From: Acidobacteriota bacterium
GTDB lineage: Bacteria > Acidobacteriota > Vicinamibacteria > Vicinamibacterales > 2-12-FULL-66-21
Direction of reading: 5' to 3'
Assembly (NCBI GenBank): GCA_013697225.1
Contig: JACCXG010000115.1
Location: 1-7,663 of the forward strand
Length of the DNA: 7,663 nucleotides
Within the stretch, counting starts at the first letter, position 1. Every line of letters begins with the position of its first letter. The position numbers and the translations under genes are program-made. The notes under the pieces are model-generated. The model ran no database searches. It was not told the origin of the DNA and worked only from the letters and a program-made list of their open reading frames with translations. Of the stretch, positions 1 through 5,940 are shown one piece after another.

Positions 1-1871
1 TCCTTGTTGTCCTTTGCAGCTTTGGCGGAGGCGCCGGCGGCATCGAGCCCCTGCGCGGCGTCAGCCTCGCCGGAGAGCGCGCCCTGAGAGAGATCGGGCC
101 GGAGCTCGCCCGAGATGAAGTGCGCGATCTGCGTGATCGCCGACTCCAGCGCGAAGAGCCTCCCTTCGACGGATCCTGCCTGCGGCACGGACGAGCCGAA
201 GCCACCGACCACCCTCGTCTTTTCGAGTCCCTTCTCGACCTGCTTCTCGACCGGCTTCTCGACCGGCTTGTCGAACTGCTTGTCCACCTGCTTCTCGAGC
301 TGCTCCTTGATCTCGACCTTTTCCTTGCCCTCCTTGAACTCCTTGTCCTTGATGATTTCCTTCACCGGCTTCACGAAGCCGAGAAGCGTCTTCAGGTTCG
401 GGCGGTTGCCGATGCGCTGCGTGGCGGGCCGGCCCGGCGCGTCGGTCTGCGGAGAGCCGCTCGTCCGCAGCTTGCTGCGCACCTGCGCCGGCGTGTACAG
501 CGCCTGCCCCTTGGCCTTCCGGTTCCCCTGCATCGCTGCGACGGCACCCACGACGATGGGTGAGGCGCTGGAGGTGCCGCTGAAGCGATCGGTGTACCAC
601 AGGTTCTCATCCGACCCGCCTTGCAGCACGCCATATCCGGCGGTCGTCACCTCGCGGCCCCAGCCCTGCGCATCGACGCAGGCGCTGAAGTTCGAAAAAT
701 CGAGCCTGGAGCGATCCGGACCATGGTCACGGCCGTGCGTGCCCGCCGGCGGGGCCCCTGCATCAACGACGACCGCACCGCAATCCCGGTTGGCGCGATT
801 GAACGGGTTCGTCCATGTAGCGGGGAAGTTCGCCGGCCGCAGCGCATAGATCCCGTCGTCCAGGTTCTCTGCTCCGTTCCCGGCAGCCTCGACAACGATG
901 ACCCCTTTGTTGGTGGCGTAGCGGATCGCGGTCCAGTCGTCTTCCCACCACTCGACGGCGATGTACCCGCGCTGATCGTCCCGTGACTGGAAGTTGTGCC
1001 GCGGCCCCGGCCGGTGCAGCTCGATGAGGATGATGTCGCCGGCCGTGAGCAGGTCTGCCGCGTCGCGAATCGCTTTCGCGGATCCCTGACCCGGCCCGAA
1101 GATCGAGATGGCCCGGGTGTTCGACATGGGAACAATGCCGGTGATTCCGAAGGTGTTGTCGTCTCCGCCGAACACGCCGATGACCGCCGTGCCGTGATTG
1201 CGCCAGCGGATGTCGGCGCTCTGCACGCCTCCGACGACGCCCCCCTGCACCTGCGTGAGGTCCTCGTGATCGAAGCGCCAGGCGCCTTCGATGTCGATGA
1301 TGCGGATGCCGTTGCCCCGCCCTCCGGGCTGGGTCTGCGCCCAGTGCGCCTCGATCCCGGCGGGTGCGGTACCGAGATACACCTGGCTGGCCACGAAGTT
1401 CGGCGTCGCGGGCGGAGCTTCCTCGGCGTCGGGCGGGACCTCGTCGTTCAGGAACGGCGGTTCAGCGGGCGGCTTCACGTAGGCGGCTTCCACGCTTTCC
1501 TGATTGCGCAGGGTTTCGGCGATCTCCTCGAGACGATCGGCGGGTGCCTCCACCCTGTAGAAAACGGAGAGGTCGGGGCCTCCTTTGCCGGCTTCCGCCG
1601 CTTCGCTGGCCGCGCGCGCAATCAGGCGTTCTTCGTTCCCGAACAGCGGGACGAGGCGGACGGTGTCACCCACGAGGCGTGCGAGTCCCCGCACGTCTTC
1701 GCCGGAGAGGGACAGTACTTCGGACCCGCCGCGGCGGGCGCGCAGGCTGGCCGACGGCCTCGCGACAACTATGAGCTCGGCACCTTCCATGGGACGCGCC
1801 GCGGGTTGTCTGCGTGCGGGACGTGTTGCAGTCCCACGCGCTTTACTGGCGGGTTTCGATCGTTTGGCCAT
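1..1871 (-). CDS. S8 family subtilisin-like serine peptidase, C-terminus cut by window edge
   Basis: This is a serine endopeptidase of the subtilase (S8) family. 623 residues are visible and the frame is open to the left edge. The catalytic triad is clear: Asp193 in IIDIEGAW, His226 in NHGTAV, and Ser434 in SGTSSASPIV; Asn332 in AAGNG is the oxyanion-hole Asn. The order is a basic N-terminus (1-27, many K/R), a propeptide-like region (about 30-140, ending in VEAAYVKP at 127-134), an acidic proline-rich linker (135-157), the catalytic domain (about 160-475), a Lys/Glu-rich segment (500-551) and a Ser/Ala-rich tail. The usual His after ASP in the Ser motif is Ile here. Cys364 and Cys398 could pair. 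No hydrophobic signal peptide is visible, so cytoplasmic action or non-Sec export is inferred. The start at 1871 has a good ribosome binding site; Met28 (1790) has none. The gene lies 21 bases downstream of, and in frame with, the small propeptide-like gene. The substrate is unknown. Confidence 0.93.
   Translation of the reverse strand, partial: MAKRSKPASKARGTATRPARRQPAARPMEGAELIVVARPSASLRARRGGSEVLSLSGEDVRGLARLVGDTVRLVPLFGNEERLIARAASEAAEAGKGGPDLSVFYRVEAPADRLEEIAETLRNQESVEAAYVKPPAEPPFLNDEVPPDAEEAPPATPNFVASQVYLGTAPAGIEAHWAQTQPGGRGNGIRIIDIEGAWRFDHEDLTQVQGGVVGGVQSADIRWRNHGTAVIGVFGGDDNTFGITGIVPMSNTRAISIFGPGQGSAKAIRDAADLLTAGDIILIELHRPGPRHNFQSRDDQRGYIAVEWWEDDWTAIRYATNKGVIVVEAAGNGAENLDDGIYALRPANFPATWTNPFNRANRDCGAVVVDAGAPPAGTHGRDHGPDRSRLDFSNFSACVDAQGWGREVTTAGYGVLQGGSDENLWYTDRFSGTSSASPIVVGAVAAMQGNRKAKGQALYTPAQVRSKLRTSGSPQTDAPGRPATQRIGNRPNLKTLLGFVKPVKEIIKDKEFKEGKEKVEIKEQLEKQVDKQFDKPVEKPVEKQVEKGLEKTRVVGGFGSSVPQAGSVEGRLFALESAITQIAHFISGELRPDLSQGALSGEADAAQGLDAAGASAKAAKDNK
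219..302 (-). repeat. Seven tandem 12-bp units encoding (Q/P/G)-(hydrophobic)-(E/D)-K
   Basis: Within the subtilase tail (residues 524-551) seven consecutive tetrapeptides read QLEK, QVDK, QFDK, PVEK, PVEK, QVEK, GLEK. The DNA units are 12 bp; two are identical and the others differ by one to a few bases, which points to expansion by slippage or unequal exchange. The pattern places one hydrophobic, one acidic and one Lys residue in every four, so the segment could form an extended charged helix or a spacer. The prolines at 536 and 540 would break a continuous helix. Confidence 0.92.
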
Positions 1872-1881
1872 CTCTTCGTAT

Positions 1882-1890
1882 TCCTTCCCT
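1882..1890 (-). promoter_or_regulatory. Shine-Dalgarno sequence of the subtilase gene
   Basis: On the minus strand AGGGAAGGA lies 10 bases before the ATG at 1871. It is inside the short gap after the TAA of the propeptide-like gene. It fixes the subtilase start and argues that the protease is initiated on its own and is not made by reading through the stop. Confidence 0.7.
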
Positions 1891-1892
1891 GC

Positions 1893-2159
1893 TTACATTG
1901 AGGGGAGCTCGTCGTCCGGCTTGGTGTAGGCCGCTTCCACGGCGGGGTCTTCCTGCAGGCGGCCGAGGAGTCCCGGAGCGTCCGAGGGATCCTCGACGTT
2001 GAGCTCGAAGAAGGTATCGAGCTCCGTGCCGGAGGGGCGAGGATGAACAGGGGTGAGCGGGGTCTCGAGCCAGCCGAGCACCGTACCACGGGTGCTGCGG
2101 ATTCCTGGCGTGCGGGCCTGCCGGGCCGCGTCAGGCGTCAGTCGGACAACGATACGCAT
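1893..2159 (-). CDS. Small stand-alone subtilisin-propeptide-like (inhibitor I9-like) protein
   Basis: This 88-residue protein has no signal peptide and no membrane segment. It begins with a likely beta strand (MRIVVRLTPDAARQAR) and ends in a segment holding FFELNVEDPSDAPGLLGRL, then VEAAYTKP (74-81). Both ends line up with residues 32-47 and 104-134 of the downstream subtilase's N-terminal region (ELIVVARPSASLRAR; FYRVEAPADRLEEIAETL; VEAAYVKP), so the two look like paralogous domains. Subtilisin propeptides (I9 family) act as folding chaperones and tight inhibitors of their protease, and free-standing relatives act as inhibitors. A role as inhibitor or folding partner of the adjacent protease is therefore inferred. 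It ends with TAA 21 bases before the protease ATG, in the same frame. The start is the only ATG placing the first strand at the N-terminus, but no clear ribosome binding site precedes it. It could instead be a remnant of a longer fused propeptide. Confidence 0.78.
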   Translation of the reverse strand: MRIVVRLTPDAARQARTPGIRSTRGTVLGWLETPLTPVHPRPSGTELDTFFELNVEDPSDAPGLLGRLQEDPAVEAAYTKPDDELPSM

Positions 2160-2405
2160 CGCGTGAGGGCCCGCGCAGTTCGAGCGCGAGTGGCATGCTC
2201 GAACCGGTCGGGCTTCAGGGAAGCGCCAACTCTACAGCGGGTCCCACTGGCGGTGCAATGGGCTCGCGCGTGAAGTGATGCAGAAGCGTGAAGAGGGTCC
2301 AGCGCCGCGGCGTCGAGGCGTATCCGCGCCTGTCCTATAGTCCCTTTGCTGTATGAGCCGCGGGTGGAGGTCAGGCTCGGGCGAGTGAGGACGTATCATG
2401 CCTGT
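2160..2405. other. Divergent intergenic region between the protease pair and the ctaA-led gene run
   Basis: These 246 bases separate genes pointing away from each other, so promoters for both arms are expected here. I see one inverted repeat (annotated separately). There is a TATAGT at 2336-2341 that could be a -10 box for the plus strand, but only a poor -35 match (TCGAGG, 2313-2318) at 17 bases. On the minus strand TTGCAC and TAGAGT (within 2229-2258) are an equally weak pair. No ORF here looks real and no terminator is needed. Confidence 0.6.
2178..2204. repeat. Perfect 8-bp inverted repeat, operator- or hairpin-like
   Basis: GTTCGAGC at 2178-2185 is mirrored by GCTCGAAC at 2197-2204 with an 11-base spacer. 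The near arm is 18 bases upstream of the minus-strand start codon at 2159. It could be an operator for a dimeric regulator of the propeptide-like/subtilase pair, or a hairpin in that transcript's leader that affects ribosome access. The symmetry is read directly; the function is inferred. Confidence 0.5.
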
Positions 2406-3341
2406 ATGGCTGCAGTTGCCAGGTTTGCCTGGGGCGTTCTTGCCTATACGGTCGGGGTCATCCTATGGGGGGCGTACGTTCGCGCTACGGGCTCCGGCGC
2501 GGGTTGTGGCGCTCACTGGCCGCTCTGCAATGGCGAAATCCTGCCACGCTCGGCTGAAGGGGCCACGCTCGTGGAGTTCTCTCACCGGCTCACGAGCGGA
2601 GTGGCGCTGCTGGCGGTCCTGGCGCTGCTCGTCTGGACGTTCAGGACCTGCCGCGCCGGTCACCCGGCGCGACGTGGTGCGGTGCTGTCGGTCTTCTTCA
2701 TGGTGACCGAGGCAGCCGTCGGCGCCGGGCTCGTCCTGTTCCAGCTCGTTGCCGATAACGCAACGATGGCACGGGCGATGTTCATGGCGGTCCACCTGCT
2801 GAACACGTTCCTGCTGCTGGGGGCCATCTCGCTGACGGCATGGTGGCTCTCGGGCGGCGCGCCGGTAACGGTGCGCGGAAGGGGGCCGGCCGTGGCGGGA
2901 ATTGCGGTGGCGTGTGCTGGCCTGCTCGTGGCAGGCGCCAGCGGGGCGGTAGCGGCGCTCGGGGATACGCTCTTCCCCTCGGCCACTCTGGCCGAGGCAC
3001 TGCGGGCCGATCTCTCCGCCAGTTCACATGTCCTCATCCGGCTGCGTGTGTTCCACCCGGTGCTCGCCGTGGCCGCGGCCTTTGCCGTCGTGCTCGTTGC
3101 AGGCCGGCTCGCCAGGAGCCGGCAGGGTTTTGCAGTCCGCGCGGCCAGGGTCATCGTGGTGGCGACGGCAGCGCAGGTGGGGCTGGGCCTCCTGAACGTG
3201 GCGCTCCTGGCTCCCCTGTGGCTCCAGATCGCACACCTGCTTGTGGCCGATGCCATCTGGATCCTGTTCGTGCTCCTGTCCGCGGATGCCCTTGGCCAGA
3301 GGGCGCCTCTGGCCGCGGGGCACTCCGTGCGCGCCGCGTAG
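2406..3341 (+). CDS. ctaA: Heme A synthase, CtaA/Cox15 family
   Basis: This integral membrane enzyme oxidises the C8 methyl of heme O to a formyl group to give heme A for aa3-type cytochrome oxidase. With the start at 2406 it has 311 residues and about eight membrane helices, a usual family size. The family hallmarks are present: RATGSGAGC...HWPLCNG with the Cys34/Cys41 pair (C-x6-C) in the first external loop, Glu57 and His60 in EFSHRLTSG, and further heme-ligand-type histidines at His130 (AVHLLN), His217 (FHPVLA) and His277 (IAHLLVADAIW). The stretch AALGDTLFPSATL in the middle is typical of the family. In-frame ATG 2346 and GTG 2385 would add non-hydrophobic residues; 2406 places the first helix correctly, although GAGG at 2387-2390 is 15 bases away. 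ctaB and oxidase subunit genes are not in the window. The next gene starts one base after its stop. Confidence 0.93.
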   Translation: MAAVARFAWGVLAYTVGVILWGAYVRATGSGAGCGAHWPLCNGEILPRSAEGATLVEFSHRLTSGVALLAVLALLVWTFRTCRAGHPARRGAVLSVFFMVTEAAVGAGLVLFQLVADNATMARAMFMAVHLLNTFLLLGAISLTAWWLSGGAPVTVRGRGPAVAGIAVACAGLLVAGASGAVAALGDTLFPSATLAEALRADLSASSHVLIRLRVFHPVLAVAAAFAVVLVAGRLARSRQGFAVRAARVIVVATAAQVGLGLLNVALLAPLWLQIAHLLVADAIWILFVLLSADALGQRAPLAAGHSVRAA

Positions 3342-3342
3342 C

Positions 3343-4386
3343 ATGCGATTCTGGCGCTGTTGCTGCGCGATGCTGATCGCGGCGGGTCTGCTGCTCGCCC
3401 CCGCACCGGCTCTGTCACAGGCGCCGGTCACGCCTTCCGGGCTCGAAGCGGTGGGCGCTGCCGCTGCCGATCTGCCACGCCTGCACAGCCTGCTCGTGAG
3501 CTGGCGTGGCACGCTGGTGCTGGAACACTACGGCCCGGGCATCCGGCCGGCCCGTCCGGCCAACGTGAAGTCCGTTTCAAAGAGCATCATCTCCACGCTT
3601 GTCGGCGTGGCCATTGCGCGGGGATTGATCCCCGGGGTGGAGACCCCGCTGGCGACCTATTTTCCACAGCTCGTGAAGGATCCGGATCCCGCAAAGCGCC
3701 GGATTACGATCGAGGATCTCCTGTCGATGCGCTCGGGGCTCGAATCGACGAGCAGCCGGAATTACGGCTCCTGGGTGCGGAGTCCGAACTGGGTGCAGTA
3801 CGTGCTGACACGCCCGGTCGTCAGCGAGCCGGGAAGCGTGATGGAGTACAGCACGGGGAGCACGCACGTGCTCTCCGCCATCCTGACCCGCGTCACGAAG
3901 AGCAGCACGCATGCGTTCGCGCAGGAAACGCTCGGCAAGCCTCTCGGGTTCACGCTGCCGCGCTGGCCGCGGGATCCGCAGGGGATCTATTTCGGCGGTA
4001 ACGAGATGCTCCTGACGCCACGGCAGATGGTCTCGTTCGGCGAGCTGTATCTGAACCGGGGGCGGGTGCGGAGCGCCCAGGTCGTTCCCGCGGCGTGGGT
4101 GGAGACCTCGTGCGTCCCTCGCGGGCAGTCGCGCTTCAACCCCGATCAGCGCTACGGCTACGGGTGGTGGATCCGCAGCTTCGGCGGGCACGACGCCTGC
4201 TTCGCGTGGGGCTTCGGCGGGCAATACATCTTCGTGTTCCGGGATCTCGATCTGGTCGTCGTCACGACCTCCACGCCCGACGTGAGCGACGAGCGGCGGG
4301 GCCACCGCCGCGTGATCTTCGACATCGTGGAAGGACGCCTCATTCCCGCGATCGAGGCGCTGGCAGCCGCCTCTCCCGGCCCTTGA
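3343..4386 (+). CDS. Exported serine hydrolase, beta-lactamase class C / penicillin-binding-protein-like fold
   Basis: This 347-residue protein has a signal peptide (MRFWRCCCAM then a Leu/Ala core, likely cut after ALSQ at about 26). The SxxK motif is SVSK (Ser77 nucleophile, Lys80), followed by the helix SIISTLVGVAIARG. The second motif is YST (Tyr169 in MEYSTGS), and the third-motif region reads FAWGFGGQYIFV (288-299), in the style of class C related esterases and peptidases. YGYGWW at 271-276 and LLTPRQMVSFGELYL are other family signatures. Members cleave esters, D-amino peptides or beta-lactams; the substrate cannot be told here. Cys257 and Cys286 may form a disulfide in the periplasm. 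The ATG lies one base after the ctaA stop and has no clear ribosome binding site, so translational coupling is inferred. An in-frame upstream ATG at 3241 lies inside ctaA and would put 34 residues before the signal peptide, so I reject it. Confidence 0.9.
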   Translation: MRFWRCCCAMLIAAGLLLAPAPALSQAPVTPSGLEAVGAAAADLPRLHSLLVSWRGTLVLEHYGPGIRPARPANVKSVSKSIISTLVGVAIARGLIPGVETPLATYFPQLVKDPDPAKRRITIEDLLSMRSGLESTSSRNYGSWVRSPNWVQYVLTRPVVSEPGSVMEYSTGSTHVLSAILTRVTKSSTHAFAQETLGKPLGFTLPRWPRDPQGIYFGGNEMLLTPRQMVSFGELYLNRGRVRSAQVVPAAWVETSCVPRGQSRFNPDQRYGYGWWIRSFGGHDACFAWGFGGQYIFVFRDLDLVVVTTSTPDVSDERRGHRRVIFDIVEGRLIPAIEALAAASPGP

Positions 4387-4456
4387 CGAGCGTCCCACCC
4401 GTCGCCAGCCCACCCGTTCCCGTGAGACACTCACACAACGTTTCGATACTGACCAG

Positions 4457-5896
4457 ATGATTGCCGCCGATCCCGCGACGGTCTTTCCGACCCCTCTCTC
4501 CGCGTATCCCACCCCGGCCGCCGACGGGCTGCTGGCCACGCTTTCCGAACGGATCGCGCATGACCCGCTGAACCTTGTGGTGACGGTGGTGTTCCTCGTC
4601 GCCATCGTGCACACGTTCATGGCGGCGCGGTTCATGGCGCTCGCTCACGCCGTGCAGCACCGGCACGACGCCCGCGCGCGGGCGCGCGGGGCTCCCGAGC
4701 GTCCGAGCGTCACCGCCGAGATGCTGCACTTCCTTGGCGAGGTGGAAGTGGTGTTCGGGCTCTGGGCGGTCGTGCTCCTGGCCATCATCACCGCGGATCT
4801 GGGCTGGACGACGGCCAAGTACTACGTGAACAACACGGTGAATTACACCGAGCCGCTCTTCGTCGTGGTGATCATGGCGCTCGCCTCGACCCGGCCGATT
4901 GTCATCACGTCGGAATCGGCGCTGAAGCGCGTCGCAGACCTGCGGGGAGGCACGCCCGCGGCATGGTGGCTGACCATCCTGACGCTTGCGCCGATACTCG
5001 GATCGTTCGTGACCGAACCAGCCGCGATGACGATTGCGGCCCTGCTGCTCGGCCGCCAGTTCTACGAGTTCCGCCCGAGCACCAGGTTGAAGTACGCGAC
5101 CCTGGGGCTGCTGTTCAGCAATGTGTCCATCGGCGGCACCCTCACGCATTTCGCCGCCCCGCCCGTGCTGATGGTGGCTCGTGCATGGGACTGGGGCACC
5201 CCCTTCATGCTCCAGCACTTCGGCTGGCGAGCGGTGCTGGCGATTTTCGTGTCGAATGCCACCTACTTCTTCATCTTCCGGCGGGAGCTCACGGCGCTGT
5301 CGCGCGTGGCGATCCCTGTCGTGCGGCCGGAGGAGCAAATCGACGAGACGGGCCAGCCCCTGGTGTCCGTTCCCCCCTGGATCATCGTGGTGCACATCCT
5401 GTTCATGGGGTGGACGGTGATGAACTCCCACTATCCCGCCCTTTTCCTGGGAGGGTTCCTCTTCTTCCTGGGCTTCGCGAAGGCCACAGCGCCGTATCAG
5501 GCGCCGATCGACCTCAAGGCGCCGCTGCTTGTCGGGTTCTTCCTTGGCGGCCTCGTCATACACGGGGGGCTGCAGGGCTGGTGGATCGCACCGGTGCTCT
5601 CGAGCCTCTCGGAACTGCCGCTCTTCTTCGGGTCCACGATGCTCACGGCCGTCAACGACAACGCGCTCATCACCTACCTGGCCACCCTGGTGCCAAACCT
5701 CGACGAACGGCTGAAGGTGGCCATCGTGGAGGGGGCGGTCACCGGGGGGGGCCTGACGGTGATCGCCAACGCCCCGAATCCGGCGGGCCAGGCTCTCCTG
5801 AACCGGTATTTCGAAGGGGCCATCGCCCCGCTCGGGCTGCTGGCCGGCGCGCTGATCCCCACGATCATTGCGGTCGTGGCCTTCCGGGTCATCTGA
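4457..5896 (+). CDS. Putative Na+/H+ antiporter (PF07399-like, ion transporter superfamily)
   Basis: This 479-residue inner-membrane protein has roughly 12 hydrophobic segments, beginning at about residue 38 after a non-hydrophobic N-terminus. It carries the conserved blocks of the putative Na+/H+ antiporter family: GSFVTEPAAMTIAALLLG (182-199), SIGGTLTHFAAPPVLMV (224-240), VNDNALITYLATLVP (399-413) and GGGLTVIANAPNPAGQ (430-445). The Gly/Thr/Pro-rich pair and the DN motif in a helix resemble the two hairpin-repeat halves of NhaD/ArsB-type transporters, so cation/proton exchange is likely but the ion is not proven. A basic loop (DARARARGAPERPS, 71-84) faces the cytoplasm by charge. The ATG is 70 bases after the hydrolase stop; I see no strong ribosome binding site. 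The conserved body of the protein does not depend on the exact start. Confidence 0.88.
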   Translation: MIAADPATVFPTPLSAYPTPAADGLLATLSERIAHDPLNLVVTVVFLVAIVHTFMAARFMALAHAVQHRHDARARARGAPERPSVTAEMLHFLGEVEVVFGLWAVVLLAIITADLGWTTAKYYVNNTVNYTEPLFVVVIMALASTRPIVITSESALKRVADLRGGTPAAWWLTILTLAPILGSFVTEPAAMTIAALLLGRQFYEFRPSTRLKYATLGLLFSNVSIGGTLTHFAAPPVLMVARAWDWGTPFMLQHFGWRAVLAIFVSNATYFFIFRRELTALSRVAIPVVRPEEQIDETGQPLVSVPPWIIVVHILFMGWTVMNSHYPALFLGGFLFFLGFAKATAPYQAPIDLKAPLLVGFFLGGLVIHGGLQGWWIAPVLSSLSELPLFFGSTMLTAVNDNALITYLATLVPNLDERLKVAIVEGAVTGGGLTVIANAPNPAGQALLNRYFEGAIAPLGLLAGALIPTIIAVVAFRVI

Positions 5897-5928
5897 GGCA
5901 TCATCACCGGGACGCACCCACTGCGGCG

Positions 5929-5938
5929 AAGGGGGAAG
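5929..5938 (+). promoter_or_regulatory. Shine-Dalgarno sequence of the M28 peptidase gene
   Basis: AAGGGGGAAG ends two bases before the ATG at 5941, so its GGGGG core sits at normal distance. It selects this start over the long upstream extension of the same open frame, which overlaps the antiporter gene. Confidence 0.65.
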
Positions 5939-5940
5939 AC

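Noticed and set aside
996..1901. Long plus-strand open frames opposite the subtilase (also 115-849)
   Set aside because: They are antisense to a gene with a full catalytic triad, have no recognisable domain and an unnatural composition, and arise from the GC-rich codon pattern.
2268..2293. Direct repeat GCGTGAAG at 2268-2275 and 2286-2293
   Set aside because: Two 8-base copies 18 bases apart may be chance, and there is no symmetry or known site to support a binding role.
2336..2341. TATAGT as a -10 promoter box for ctaA
   Set aside because: The matching -35 region is poor, and chance matches of this quality are common. It is mentioned under the intergenic region only.
4422..4434. Small hairpin GTGAG-ACA-CTCAC after the serine hydrolase gene
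   Set aside because: The stem is only five base pairs with a three-base loop and no T-run, which is too weak to call a terminator.
4671..4682. 12-bp GC palindrome CCCGCGCGCGGG
   Set aside because: It lies inside the antiporter gene and is explained by the Ala-Arg repeat it encodes.
4963..5940. Upstream extension of the M28 frame into the antiporter gene
   Set aside because: The extension is an out-of-frame reading of the antiporter. The ATG at 5941 has a strong ribosome binding site and begins a signal peptide.
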